64,000 bases of DNA from contig NC_015177.1 of assembly GCF_000190735.1 (NCBI RefSeq), positions 62,001 to 126,000 on the forward strand. Direction: 5' to 3'. Both the position numbers and the translations under genes were made by a program. Position 1 is the first letter of the stretch; the number at the start of each line of letters is the position of its first letter. Shown in pieces: positions 53,616 through 62,061 of the stretch. The DNA is from Pseudopedobacter saltans DSM 12145 (GTDB lineage Bacteria; Bacteroidota; Bacteroidia; Sphingobacteriales; Sphingobacteriaceae). The notes below the pieces were generated by a model, which was not told where the DNA came from, made no database searches, and saw nothing but the letters and a program-made list of their open reading frames with translations.

Positions 53616-54160
53616 GTTCGTAGAGTTAAGCAGAGCATCCCGACAGATTTAATTATAAAATGGAGTTTCTAACTCCACGTTCCTACCAATATCGATAACA
53701 AGAATTTCCCCAACTTTCGCCCGGTAAAACGTTAAAAGACTATATTCGTTAGTATGTCAGAGAGAGATTATTTGATTAAGGATCAGTTTGCTATTCATTT
53801 TATTATATTTTCAGTTGTACAATGGATAGATGTCTTTTCGAGACCCAGACTATGCTGACATCGTTGTGGAGAGTCTGAAATATTGTAAATTTTGGCAATA
53901 GGATAACCATCCAATACAATGCGAAAATGATAAGATACTTGAAACAAAGTTACAGTATCCACATGAAAATCCAGTTAGGGCAAATATTGTAAGGAGGGAA
54001 CAAGATTATGTTTATTCTTCCGGAATAGATTATTATACAGCAGACAAAGGTTTGATTGAGTTGGATATGCTTTAATTCGGTAGTAAGTAAAAGAGATAGA
54101 GTCTGGAGACTCTATTTTATTTGATAATCCGTAGAGACGTTTCACTTAACTCTACGGACA
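53616..54160 (+). mobile_element. Deleted RAYT element, copy A
   Basis: A second, decayed version of the element at 54381-55161. It has the left palindromic repeat (53617-53650, degenerate), the GGAGTTTCTAACTCC hairpin (53672), the start of the transposase (ATGTCAGAG at 53755), an inserted base near 53842, a deletion of about 235 bp that removes the HUH motif (junction near 53887), the transposase 3' end (stop about 54073), the TAGAGTCT hairpin and the right palindromic repeat (54128-54158). Not functional. Confidence 0.82.
53755..54075 (+). pseudogene. Truncated REP-associated tyrosine transposase
   Basis: Matches the intact transposase at 54522-55076 at its two ends, but lacks the central portion including the H-V-H metal-binding motif, and carries a one-base insertion near 53842. 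The retained 3' part still encodes ENPVRANIVRREQDYVYSSG. It is a remnant of a tandem duplication of the whole element. Confidence 0.85.
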
Positions 54161-54380
54161 GTCCTGTGCGAACAAGACTCTGTTTATTCCTCGGGATAGG
54201 TTTCCTGTGTTTTCTGTGTGTTTTCTGTGTTTTCTGTCCATAGAGTTAAGCCTGCGTCTCTACGGATTTGATAAATAAAAAAGGAGTTTGTAACTCCGTA
54301 TTCCTATCAATAATAAGCATCTTCCATAATAAATAATAAGAAATCTAATTTCATAGTTCCTTATAACTAAAATGTTTTCT
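54161..54380. repeat. Spacer between RAYT copies with palindromic repeat and TGTGTTTTC microrepeats
   Basis: Contains one more copy of the palindromic repeat (54237-54266: TCCATAGAG / CTCTACGGA), the hairpin GGAGTTTGTAACTCC (54283), and a low-complexity run of TTTTCTGTG-type units at 54201-54238. No gene. Confidence 0.6.
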
Positions 54381-55161
54381 GTCCGTAGAGTTGAACACAG
54401 TGTCCCTACGAATTTAATAAATGAAAAAGGAGTTTGTAATTTCGTGTCCTCCTTTCCCAACATTAATAACAGGACGTTTCCAACTCTCGTCAATAAATTT
54501 TAAAAGACTATATTCGTTATTATGTCAGAGAGAGGTTATTTGATTAAGGATCAGTTTGCCATTCATTTTATTACATTCTCAGTAATACAATGGATAGATG
54601 TCTTTTCGAGAACGAACTATGCCGACATCGTAGTGGAGAGCCTGAAATATTGTCGGGCAAATAAGGGGTTAAGAGTACATGCCTGGTGTATTATGAGCAA
54701 TCATGTACATTTAATAGTATCCGCTGTCGAACCTAATCGATTATCAGATATCCTAAGGGATTTTAAGAAATTTACTTCCAGTAATATTTTAAAAGCTATT
54801 TCAGAAAATAATCGCGAAAGCAGAAAGAATTGGATGCTATGGATTTTTAGAAAAGCCGGAGAAAGAAATAGTAAAAATAAAGATTTTCAATTTTGGCAAC
54901 AGGATAACCATCCTATACAATGCGAAAATGATAAGATACTTGAAACAAAGTTACAATATCTACATGAAAATCCAGTTAGGGCAAATATTGTAAGGAGGGA
55001 ACAAGATTATGTTTATTCTTCTGGAATAGATTATTATACAGCAGACAAAGGTTTGATTGAGTTGGATATGCTTTAATTCGGTAGTAAGTAAAAGAGATAG
55101 AGTCTGGAGACTCTATTTTATTTGATAATCCGTAGAGACGTTTCACTTAACTCTACGGACA
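54381..55161 (+). mobile_element. Intact RAYT element, copy B
   Basis: Left palindromic repeat (TCCGTAGAG at 54382, degraded right arm), a GGAGTTTGTAA half-hairpin, the transposase gene 54522-55076, a perfect TAGAGTCT/AGACTCTA hairpin (55097-55114) and the right palindromic repeat TCCGTAGAG / CTCTACGGA (55129-55137, 55151-55159). The two terminal repeats are in inverted orientation to each other, as in REPIN/RAYT arrangements. Confidence 0.78.
54522..55076 (+). CDS. REP-associated tyrosine transposase (RAYT, Y1_Tnp/HUH)
   Basis: 184 aa single-domain HUH enzyme of the IS200-related RAYT group. The HUH motif is His61-Val62-His63 in WCIMSNHVHLIVSA; the catalytic Tyr is Tyr146 in KLQYLHENPVRANIVRR, the conserved RAYT signature. 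The N-terminus FAIHFITFSVIQWIDVFSR is also typical. RAYTs are domesticated-like transposases that process palindromic REP sequences by single-strand nicking and are usually single-copy. Palindromic repeats matching its flanks are present here and at 61.6 and 62.0 kb, so it is the likely mobiliser of that repeat family. Confidence 0.93.
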   Translation: MSERGYLIKDQFAIHFITFSVIQWIDVFSRTNYADIVVESLKYCRANKGLRVHAWCIMSNHVHLIVSAVEPNRLSDILRDFKKFTSSNILKAISENNRESRKNWMLWIFRKAGERNSKNKDFQFWQQDNHPIQCENDKILETKLQYLHENPVRANIVRREQDYVYSSGIDYYTADKGLIELDML

Positions 55162-55168
55162 GTCCTGT

Positions 55169-55302
55169 GTTTGCAGAACATGGGGCAACATATCCGTAAA
55201 CCCCGCTGCATTGTTATTAAACCTGCCTTTGAAGATGGCCTTCCCATCTTTTAATGCTGTAATGTCAAAATAATCCTTTGAACAATCGATACCCGTTACC
55301 AT
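55169..55302 (-). pseudogene. 5' fragment of an IS110-family transposase gene
   Basis: On the minus strand, the ATG at 55302 starts a stretch nearly identical to the first 134 bases of the intact IS110 transposase at 62583 (VTGIDCSKDYFDIT ...). It stops abruptly at 55169. The fragment lies between two RAYT-type palindromic repeats (55129-55159 and 55311-55340). Confidence 0.9.
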
Positions 55303-55310
55303 TTTTCCTG

Positions 55311-55340
55311 TCCGTAGAGTTAAGCCTGCGTCTCTACGGA
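55311..55340 (+). repeat. RAYT-family palindromic repeat
   Basis: TCCGTAGAG (55311-55319) and CTCTACGGA (55332-55340), with a TTAAGCCTGCGT spacer. A GGAGTTTCTAACTCC hairpin follows at 55356. The stretch from here to 55492 shows no gene. Confidence 0.75.
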
Positions 55341-55492
55341 TTTAATACATGAAAAGGAGTTTCTAACTCCGCTTTCCTAAAAAACTCATAGCTCCTCATA
55401 GAAATTCCTAACTCCCTTCCTCATACGATGTAACCCAATCTACCAACAGCGAAGAACTAGCAACAAACTTTTTTATAAGAGAATTATTTTAT

Positions 55493-55500
55493 TAGATTTG
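55493..55500 (+). promoter_or_regulatory. Promoter -7 element of the ankyrin operon
   Basis: TAGATTTG matches TAnnTTTG, 54 bases before the ATG at 55555. No clear TTTG -33 element. Confidence 0.5.
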
Positions 55501-55554
55501 CCTTGTATTTAGACTGAATTTAAATAACGATAATTGAAAGCATATATACGCGAT

Positions 55555-57045
55555 ATGAAAAAACTGTTATTTGCAGCGTTTCTTTTTACTACATACTTAG
55601 GAAAAGCTCAAACCAATTCTTTAATGAGTGCCGACTATTGGAAAAGCAATCCCGATTTAGCGTCGGTAAAAGCCGAAATAGCAAAAGGTAATAGCCCATC
55701 ACAGCCAAATGCAGCTTCATTTGATCCGGTGACTATCGCCATTAACAATAAAGCTTCTAATGATATAATTAAGTTTTTGGTAGAGCAAGAGGGGAATAGT
55801 GTAACTAAAAAGACACACCATAGTCGTTCATACCTGCATTGGGCAGCGGCAGCAGGAAATGCGGAGATAGTTAGTTATTTAATAGCTAAGGGATCTGATG
55901 TAAATTATGCAGATAGTCATGGAGAGCCAATAGCAGCTTATGCAGCAGCTACCGGAAATCAAAATACTGCGGTGTATGATGCATTATTTAAAGCAGGTGT
56001 AAATCCAACACAGCGTTACGAAGACGGAGCGACATTAATGATGTTGGCTGCACCATTTGATAAAGATTTAACGCTAACAAATTATTTCATCACAAAAGGT
56101 CTTAGCCTTCAGGATAAGGATAATAATGGTAACAGTGTAGTAGATTATGCAGCAAGGTTAGGCAATCAGGATTTGATAAATAAGTTTATTCAAAAAGGAG
56201 TAAAACCTACAAGCGGAGCACTTTTCTTTGCTACTCAGGGATCAAGACAGGTAAGTAATGGAATAGACACTTATAAATACTTAGTAGAAACTTTAAAACT
56301 AGATCCTAAAGCAACCAATAAAGACGGAGCAACAATATTGCATGCTCTGGTACGCAGGCCAAATATGGAAGTAATTAACTATTTCTTAACTAAAGGAGTA
56401 GATTTAAACAAAGCAGATAGCGAAGGCAATACGGTATTAATTAATGCTGCGAGTGGTAGAGATATCACTTTATTGAATGTTTTATTGCCAAAAGTAAAAA
56501 ATATCAATGCTGTTAATGAAAAAGGTGAGACGGCTTTAACCAGAGCGATTGCTTTCGGTTCTGCCGAAGTAGCGGGTGTACTTTTAAAGAATGGCGCAGA
56601 TATCAATGCATTGGATAAGGACGGTAGAAATCTAGCCTACTATTGGTTTAATTCTTTCAGAGAAGGAAGACCAGGTCCGCAAACTGCCCCTGCAGGTAAT
56701 GATTTCGAAGAAAAATTGGCTTTATTGAAGAATACAGGATTAGACGTCACCAAAGTACAAAAAGACGGAAGTTCTTTATACCATTTAGCAGTAGCTAAAG
56801 AGAACGAAAAACTTATTAAAAAAGCTAAAGAATTGGGTGCCAATATCAATGCGCAGGATAAAGAAGGAACAACTGCATTGCATAAAGCGGCTTTAATTGC
56901 CAAAGACGATAAAATTCTGAAAGAACTAATAGCGTTAGGAGCAGATAAGAAATTAAAAACAGAGTTTGACGAGACAGCTTACGATTTAGCTAAAGAGAAT
57001 CAGTTCTTAAAATCCAATAACGTATCTATAGATTTCTTAAAATAA
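55555..57045 (+). CDS. Exported ankyrin-repeat protein
   Basis: 496 aa from ATG 55555 ([19 protein letters not shown] signal peptide); the TTG 21 bases earlier is unlikely. About ten ankyrin repeats fill the rest, e.g. [40 protein letters not shown] and [20 protein letters not shown]. No catalytic domain. It is a periplasmic protein-interaction scaffold heading the operon with DUF2271, the PepSY flavoreductase and ApbE, separated from DUF2271 by 4 bases. Ankyrin genes with DUF2271/PepSY/ApbE neighbours suggest a common redox or metal-handling complex; that is inference. Confidence 0.88.
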   Translation: MKKLLFAAFLFTTYLGKAQTNSLMSADYWKSNPDLASVKAEIAKGNSPSQPNAASFDPVTIAINNKASNDIIKFLVEQEGNSVTKKTHHSRSYLHWAAAAGNAEIVSYLIAKGSDVNYADSHGEPIAAYAAATGNQNTAVYDALFKAGVNPTQRYEDGATLMMLAAPFDKDLTLTNYFITKGLSLQDKDNNGNSVVDYAARLGNQDLINKFIQKGVKPTSGALFFATQGSRQVSNGIDTYKYLVETLKLDPKATNKDGATILHALVRRPNMEVINYFLTKGVDLNKADSEGNTVLINAASGRDITLLNVLLPKVKNINAVNEKGETALTRAIAFGSAEVAGVLLKNGADINALDKDGRNLAYYWFNSFREGRPGPQTAPAGNDFEEKLALLKNTGLDVTKVQKDGSSLYHLAVAKENEKLIKKAKELGANINAQDKEGTTALHKAALIAKDDKILKELIALGADKKLKTEFDETAYDLAKENQFLKSNNVSIDFLK

Positions 57046-57049
57046 TAGT

Positions 57050-57538
57050 ATGAAGACCACCTCTTTAAAATTTTTAATACTGATACCCTTTTTAGCTTTT
57101 TCTTCTGTAACCGCTTTTGGTCAGGCTACTAAATATAAATGCATGATCCAGATGAACGCCTATCAGGGGAAAGAAGCATATGTAATTATATCCTTAATCA
57201 ATCCAAAAGGAGGCTACGAGAAAACACTATCAGTTTTAGGAACCGACAAACAATGGTATAATACCCTCAAAGATTGGTATAAATTTCAGGCAAAAACCAA
57301 AGAGAAATTAAGTGCAATTACTGGTGCTTCCGTTGGTGGTGGCGACAGGGCAATGCGAACCATAGAAATAGAAGATAGCAAACTGGGCAAAGGTTATAAA
57401 TTGCGTTTCGAGTCAGCTGTTGAAGAACAAAAATATCATGTTACGGATGTGGAGATTCCTTTAACGGCAGAAGCATTAGCAGAACGCGCTGAGGGAAAAG
57501 GATATATTCGTTATGTTAAGCTGAATGCTATAAAATAA
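57050..57538 (+). CDS. DUF2271 domain protein
   Basis: 162 aa, signal peptide ending SSVTAFGQ (about 1-25). The mature domain, KYKCMIQMNAYQGKEAYVII with KDWYKF, TGASVGGGDRAMRTIEIEDSK and GYIRYVKL, matches DUF2271, a periplasmic domain found beside PepSY-reductases and FMN transferases. It may bind the reductase or a flavin-bearing partner. A candidate flavinylated Ser/Thr motif (D-G-x-S/T-G-A-T/S) is not obvious; TGASVGG is the nearest stretch. Second gene of the operon. Confidence 0.8.
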   Translation: MKTTSLKFLILIPFLAFSSVTAFGQATKYKCMIQMNAYQGKEAYVIISLINPKGGYEKTLSVLGTDKQWYNTLKDWYKFQAKTKEKLSAITGASVGGGDRAMRTIEIEDSKLGKGYKLRFESAVEEQKYHVTDVEIPLTAEALAERAEGKGYIRYVKLNAIK

Positions 57539-57628
57539 CATATGATTCTGTTACCCACCTTGTTTAGGTCGATCTAAACTTTTATAGAGCTGGATTAAAG
57601 GCGAGAAGAAAATAAAACAGTTTAAAGA

Positions 57629-59827
57629 ATGACTTTATCTATTTGGAGGTATGCGCATTTAGCTTTGGCAATCATGTCATCGCTTTTTCTGTTGATACTT
57701 TCTGTAACCGGAGTAATACTGGCTATTGACGCAGTAAATGAAAAGGTACCTGCTTATAGGGTAAAGAATTTCGAATCTTTAAACGTAGCCCAATCTGTAT
57801 CTGCATTGCGTAAGGTTTATCCGGAAATTATCGAAGTTTCGGTTGACCATAATCAATTTGTAAGCGTAGATGCACTGGACGAGGAAGGAAATACCGTTAA
57901 AGCTTATATCGATCCGCTAAGCGGGCAGATACTTGGATCGTTTAAAACCAAAAGTCAGTTTATACAATGGGTTACCGCCCTACACCGGTCTCTGTTTTTA
58001 AAGGAAACTGGCAGAATAATAGTGGGAGTAGTTTCTTTTTTATTATTGCTGATTACCTTTACAGGAACCATCCTGATTCTTAAACGGCAACAGGGAATCA
58101 GACATTTCTTCGCGAAAATTCAGAAAGACTTTTTCTCACAATATTTCCATGTAATAAGTGGGCGTCTATTACTGATTCCTGTTTTTATCATTTCCCTTAC
58201 GGGGACTTATCTGTTTTTGGTAAACGTAAATTTGCTGGGTAAAGAGGGGCGGCAAACAGTATCCAAAAACAAATACAATGACAAATCAGGCCAAAAAGTA
58301 GAAGATTTCGAAATATTTAAGCAAACCAAACTGTCGAAAGTGGAAAAGATAGAATTTCCATTTGACAGCGAAGACCCCGAAGAGGTTTACGTATTGAAAT
58401 TAAGAGATCGTATGCTGTCTGTTAACCAGACCGATGGAAGCATACAGGAGGAAACAAAATATCCTTCTACCGTAATTTTAGAAAAACTAAGCCTGGATTT
58501 ACATACCGGAAGAACAAACGTACTTTGGGCAATTATATTAGGTATTGCCTCCCTTAATATCGTTTTCTTTATGTACACCGGTTTTGTGATTACTTTTAAA
58601 CGTAGCAGAACCAGAGTTAAAAATAAATACAAAGCCGATGAGGCAGAGATCGTTATTTTATTCGGTTCTGAAAACGGAAGTACTTTATTTTTTGCTAATC
58701 AGATTCATAAGCAACTACTGGCAGATGGGAAAACTTCCTTTCTGGCAGAAATGAACCAATACCAAAGGTATTCGAAAGCAAGGCATATTCTGGTCTTTGC
58801 ATCTACTTATGGTCTGGGAGATGCGCCAAGCAATGCAGGAAATTTTGAGCGTTTAATAGAAAAGTATCCCCAGGACCATACGGTGAGGTTTTCCGTTATA
58901 GGTTTCGGTTCAACATCCTATCCGGACTTTTGTTCGTATGCTGTATATACGGATCAATTGCTGGATAAACAATCATGGGCTTCCCGCTTTCTGCCATTAC
59001 ATACGGTAAACGACAAATCTCTTGAAGAATTTGTAAGCTGGGTACACCATTGGAGTGAAAAATCACTTATGGCGCTGGCAACAGCTCCGGCAGTGTATAG
59101 TTTTAAGGCAGAAGGCTTAAGGCAATTGCAGGTGGTTGAAAGAACACAACTTAGTGGAGACAATACAACTTTTAAGATTCTTCTAAAACCCTCGTCCAAA
59201 ATCAAATTTAAATCGGGCGACCTGCTGGCTATATATCCGGCCAACAACAATAGAGAACGTTTTTATTCTATTGGCGAAAGTAACGGACTCATTCAACTGG
59301 TTGTAAAGCTATATCCTAATGGTTTTGGATCAGGTTTTTTATATCAGCTGGAAAAAGGACAGTGCATACAGGCAAGAGTGATGTTCAATCCGCATTTCCA
59401 TTTTCCGGAAAAAGCACCGGCGATAGCTATGATAGCCAATGGTACAGGAATAGCGCCATTTTTGGGAATGATATTAAGCAATAGTCGAAAAAAGCCAGTT
59501 CATCTCTATGCCGGGTTCCGTTACGATAACGAACTGACACAGGATTACCGCCGATTTGCGGAGAAATCCATATCTCAACAACAGCTGAAGAGTTTTAAAT
59601 TGGCGTTTTCAAGAGAAGAACAGCGTCAATATGTAATGGATCTTATTCAGCAAGATGCAGGTTTCTTTTTAGACTTACTGAGAAAAGAAGGTGTTATTAT
59701 GATCTGTGGTTCGTTAAATATGCAAAAAGATGTGGAAAGGGTATTGGAACAACTGTCTTTAGAACAAAATGACAGACCTTTAAGTTATTATAAAGATCGC
59801 AATCAAATCCTGACAGACTGTTATTAA
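57629..59827 (+). CDS. PepSY-TM / flavodoxin / FAD-NAD(P) reductase fusion
   Basis: 732 aa integral membrane flavoenzyme. PepSY_TM part (about 1-330) has four membrane helices (about 10-32, 130-150, 185-205, 300-325). The flavodoxin domain (about 345-480) has IVILFGSENGSTLFFANQIH and FASTYGLGDAPSNAGNFERL. The FAD-binding region (about 500-600) has RFYSIGES. The NAD(P) domain (about 605-732) has IAMIANGTGIAPFLGM and MICGSLNMQKDVERVL. It should pass electrons from cytosolic NAD(P)H via FAD and FMN across the membrane through PepSY_TM to periplasmic acceptors. Related fusions act as ferric or siderophore reductases. Its stop overlaps the apbE start (TAATG). Confidence 0.9.
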   Translation: MTLSIWRYAHLALAIMSSLFLLILSVTGVILAIDAVNEKVPAYRVKNFESLNVAQSVSALRKVYPEIIEVSVDHNQFVSVDALDEEGNTVKAYIDPLSGQILGSFKTKSQFIQWVTALHRSLFLKETGRIIVGVVSFLLLLITFTGTILILKRQQGIRHFFAKIQKDFFSQYFHVISGRLLLIPVFIISLTGTYLFLVNVNLLGKEGRQTVSKNKYNDKSGQKVEDFEIFKQTKLSKVEKIEFPFDSEDPEEVYVLKLRDRMLSVNQTDGSIQEETKYPSTVILEKLSLDLHTGRTNVLWAIILGIASLNIVFFMYTGFVITFKRSRTRVKNKYKADEAEIVILFGSENGSTLFFANQIHKQLLADGKTSFLAEMNQYQRYSKARHILVFASTYGLGDAPSNAGNFERLIEKYPQDHTVRFSVIGFGSTSYPDFCSYAVYTDQLLDKQSWASRFLPLHTVNDKSLEEFVSWVHHWSEKSLMALATAPAVYSFKAEGLRQLQVVERTQLSGDNTTFKILLKPSSKIKFKSGDLLAIYPANNNRERFYSIGESNGLIQLVVKLYPNGFGSGFLYQLEKGQCIQARVMFNPHFHFPEKAPAIAMIANGTGIAPFLGMILSNSRKKPVHLYAGFRYDNELTQDYRRFAEKSISQQQLKSFKLAFSREEQRQYVMDLIQQDAGFFLDLLRKEGVIMICGSLNMQKDVERVLEQLSLEQNDRPLSYYKDRNQILTDCY

Positions 59828-60792
59828 TGGCTTGTATTAATAGACAACTTATTGCAATACTTCATTATCTGACGTTAATATTTTTATTTATATCGCTATT
59901 TCCATCTGTTTATGCCCAAGCCATATTTAAGCGGCAGGTTACACTTATGGGCTCTGTTTTCGAAATAACAGTAGTAGCCCATGACCAGCAGGAGGCAGAT
60001 AAAAATACAGATCTGGTAATTGCTGAAATTTCCAGAATCGAGAACCTGATTTCTGAATGGCGGCCGGAAACGCAAATTTCCCTGGTCAACAGAAATGCTG
60101 GTATACAACCTGTGAAAGTAGATAGGGAAGTGTTTGAGCTGACCCAAAGGGCATTAGTGTATTCTAAAATGACGAATGGTGCTTTCGATGTAAGTATAGC
60201 GGCGATGGATAAAATATGGAAGTTCGACGGAAGTATGGATACGATGCCAACAGCAGAAGCCATAAAGCGTTCAGTACAATATGTAGGCTATCAGTTTATT
60301 GTGTTGGATAGCTTAAACTCCACTATTTTTCTTTCCAGAGCAGGCATGAAGATAGGTTTTGGGTCTATTGGGAAAGGCTATGCAGCAGACAAAGGTCGGG
60401 AATTAATGAAGCGTATTGGAGTTCAGGCCGGTATTGTAAATGCTTCCGGTGATATAGCTGCATGGGGTACACAGCCTAATGGAAAGCCGTGGTTAATTGG
60501 TGTTAATAATCCATTTAAGCCACATCATATATTAAAGAAAATCCGAATGAAAGAGGCTGCAGTAGCTACGTCGGGGAGTTACGAAAAATATGCGGAGATA
60601 AACGGACAGCGCTACTCGCATATTATCAACCCAAAAACTGGTTATCCATCTACAGGATTAACCAGTGTAACTATTTATGGCCCATCGGCAGAATTTGCAA
60701 ACGCTTTAAGTACATCAATTATGGTAATGGGAGCAAGGGAGGGGAATAAGCTATTAAGACAATATCCCGCTTATAAAGGAGTTTTTAGGTAG
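59827..60792 (+). CDS. apbE: FAD:protein FMN transferase (ApbE), short at the C-terminus
   Basis: 321 aa. N-terminal signal or anchor (about 13-30). ApbE motifs: VTLMGSVFEITVVAHD, GFGSIGKGYAADKGRELMKR, NASGDIAAWGTQPNGKPW, AVATSGSYEKYAEINGQRYSH and INPKTGYPSTGLTSVTI. It attaches FMN covalently to Ser/Thr of periplasmic partner proteins and supplies the PepSY pathway. The last helix ends YPAYKGVFR then TAG, lacking the usual final strand, and a 21-bp tandem-repeat unit begins 8 bases beyond the stop, so the 3' end has probably been replaced by repeat DNA. Activity may survive because the FMN-binding core is complete. Confidence 0.87.
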   Translation: MACINRQLIAILHYLTLIFLFISLFPSVYAQAIFKRQVTLMGSVFEITVVAHDQQEADKNTDLVIAEISRIENLISEWRPETQISLVNRNAGIQPVKVDREVFELTQRALVYSKMTNGAFDVSIAAMDKIWKFDGSMDTMPTAEAIKRSVQYVGYQFIVLDSLNSTIFLSRAGMKIGFGSIGKGYAADKGRELMKRIGVQAGIVNASGDIAAWGTQPNGKPWLIGVNNPFKPHHILKKIRMKEAAVATSGSYEKYAEINGQRYSHIINPKTGYPSTGLTSVTIYGPSAEFANALSTSIMVMGAREGNKLLRQYPAYKGVFR

Positions 60793-60799
60793 TGACTAT

Positions 60800-60837
60800 C
60801 GTCTATCGTTCATCGTTGTTTGTCTATCGTCTTTGTT
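60800..60837. repeat. 21-bp repeat unit at the apbE 3' end
   Basis: One full unit CGTCTATCGTTCATCGTTGTT (written here as a 21-bp unit of two halves, CGTCTATCGTT and CATCGTTGTT) and part of a second, directly after apbE. Same unit as the tandem array at 61282-61372. Confidence 0.75.
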
Positions 60838-60898
60838 TTTTTATCCTTGTTCTCTTTTATCTTTGCTCTCTGGTGTTTAATACCTGTTATTTCTACAT

Positions 60899-61099
60899 CT
60901 AAATAACAGCAAGAACTGCATCATCAGTAAACTTTATCACCTGTTTTTCATTAAGACGAGAAATAATCAGGTTATAGTGCTGTTGCAGTCTTTCAGTTTC
61001 TATAACAGAGCCAAGATTAATAATATATTGGCCAATGGTAATTTCAGCTACAGGTATCAGTTTAAGTTTAGAGATATCTAAAGTGTCAGACTCATGCAT
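60899..61099 (-). CDS. Small hypothetical protein
   Basis: 66 aa from ATG 61099. It has a plausible composition (LDISKLKLIPVAEITIGQYI, a Leu/Ile-rich middle, a basic helix ISRLNEKQVIKF) and a clean start and stop. No recognised family and no convincing ribosome site. Upstream DNA (61100-61281) is extremely AT-rich without other genes, so this may be an orphan gene or a chance frame. Confidence 0.35.
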   Translation of the reverse strand: MHESDTLDISKLKLIPVAEITIGQYIINLGSVIETERLQQHYNLIISRLNEKQVIKFTDDAVLAVI

Positions 61100-61281
61100 A
61101 AGTAATGAATGTTATCCATATCAAATGGAATTTTTATAATAATTTTCTGTTTCAATTAGTAAAGTAACAAGAGGTTAAAAGTATTTAATAAGTACATAAA
61201 CAATTTATATTCAAAAGTAATGAATTGTATCTGAAAAATTAAATAATAGTATATTTAAAAATATATTTATATCGAGAGTTT

Positions 61282-61372
61282 AGTCTGTCATTCATCGTTG
61301 TTCGTCTGTCGTTCATCGTTGTTCGTCTGTCGTTCATCGTTGTTAGTCTATCGTTCATCGTTGTTCGTCTAT
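61282..61372. repeat. 21-bp tandem repeat, 4.3 units
   Basis: Four consecutive 21-base units beginning at 61282, 61303, 61324 and 61345 plus a 7-base partial. Consensus halves are CGTCTGTCGTT + CATCGTTGTT, with A/C at the first position. Units are 90-100% identical. Not CRISPR: no spacers. Confidence 0.9.
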
Positions 61373-61373
61373 A

Positions 61374-61456
61374 CTGCCATTTTCCGGACAGGGTCCTTAG
61401 TTTTCATTGATGATCTAAGAGTCGCCCCGCTTAACTCTTAAACCAGGGGAAAGCGG
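61374..61456. repeat. 83-bp dispersed repeat, copy 1
   Basis: From CTGCCATTTTCCGGACAGGG to the end GGGGAAAGCGG. Shared at about 90% with 61755-61838 and 62163-62245. After this copy the sequence continues to the palindrome arm at 61546, as it also does after copy 3. Confidence 0.82.
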
Positions 61457-61545
61457 ATTTCAAAAAAATCCGCAACATTCAAAGTTCGGGTTGCCTTTTC
61501 AAGAACAACCCGAACAGAATGTGTTATATTGTAGGGAATTAGTTT

Positions 61546-61607
61546 AGATTGCTTCGTTCCTCGCAATGACGCCCCTATTTTTGTCATTGCGAGGAACGAA
61601 GCAATCT
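61546..61607. repeat. Perfect 25-bp inverted repeat (palindromic repeat family 2)
   Basis: The arm AGATTGCTTCGTT + CCTCGCAATGAC (61546-61570) and its exact complement (61583-61607) flank a 12-base spacer GCCCCTATTTTT. A lone left arm recurs at 62296-62320 and a right-arm variant at 63594-63623; another copy begins at the window end (63980). Confidence 0.9.
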
Positions 61608-61654
61608 CTTTTGGCATTACTCTCACAGCCTTTTTATAATCGACCCCTATACTG

Positions 61655-61685
61655 TCCGAAGAGTTAAGTGAAACGTCTCTTCGGA
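61655..61685 (+). repeat. RAYT-family palindromic repeat (variant)
   Basis: TCCGAAGAG (61655-61663) and CTCTTCGGA (61677-61685) with spacer TTAAGTGAAACGT. It carries a compensatory change in the stem relative to TCCGTAGAG / CTCTACGGA near the transposase. Confidence 0.75.
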
Positions 61686-61754
61686 TCAATAAATGAAGGA
61701 GTGTCTTCGACTTGATATATACATAAAGGAGTTTCAATCTTCCGAAATATCTCT

Positions 61755-61838
61755 ACTGCCATTTTCCGGATAGAGTGCTTGGTTTTCATTGATGATTTAA
61801 TAGTCGCTCCGCTTAACTCTTAAACCAGGGGAAAGCGG
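61755..61838. repeat. Dispersed repeat, copy 2
   Basis: Second copy of the 83-bp repeat of 61374-61456. It is preceded by a longer shared block starting at the palindrome (61651) that is also present before copy 3. Confidence 0.82.
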
Positions 61839-61901
61839 GACAGAATGTTTCTTTAATCGTTCTTCTCTTTAACTTTTTCAATCAGATAGAAAGGTGATTT
61901 T

Positions 61902-61991
61902 AGACAACGCATCCTTGTCCACTCGGACAACGCACCCTTGTCCGCTCGGACAACACACCCTTATTCGCTCGGACAACGAGCCCTTGTCTCT
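61902..61991. repeat. 23-bp tandem repeat, about 4 units
   Basis: Units start at 61902, 61925, 61948 and 61971. Consensus halves are GGACAACGCACCC + TTGTCCGCTC; each unit contains GGACAA and TTGTCC, so each can form a small hairpin. A minus- or plus-strand open frame here is a product of the period. Confidence 0.9.
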
Positions 61992-61997
61992 TAAGTG

Positions 61998-62054
61998 TTA
62001 TACAATTACAGCTAACTCCTTATCGAAAACAGCAGTACGTGATTCTTTCAGCAC
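61998..62054 (-). pseudogene. C-terminal remnant of a DUF4469-type gene (copy 1)
   Basis: Minus-strand codons read VLKESRTAVFDKELAVIV then TAA (61998-62000). This is the same C-terminus as the remnant at 63752 (LLKEQRTAVFDKELTVIV) and like the end of DUF4469 Ig-like domains found C-terminal to HU-like DNA-binding domains. Joined directly to repeat DNA upstream. Confidence 0.6.
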
Positions 62055-62061
62055 TGTACTG

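Noticed and set aside
54260-54493. Minus-strand 77-codon frame between RAYT copies
   Set aside because: Lies over palindromic repeats and low-complexity DNA; no coding character.
61438-61737. Minus-strand 99-codon frame across the repeats
   Set aside because: It is composed entirely of palindromic and dispersed repeat sequence.
61282-61991. Possible CRISPR array
   Set aside because: The 21-bp and 23-bp repeats are strictly tandem without unique spacers, and no cas gene is present.
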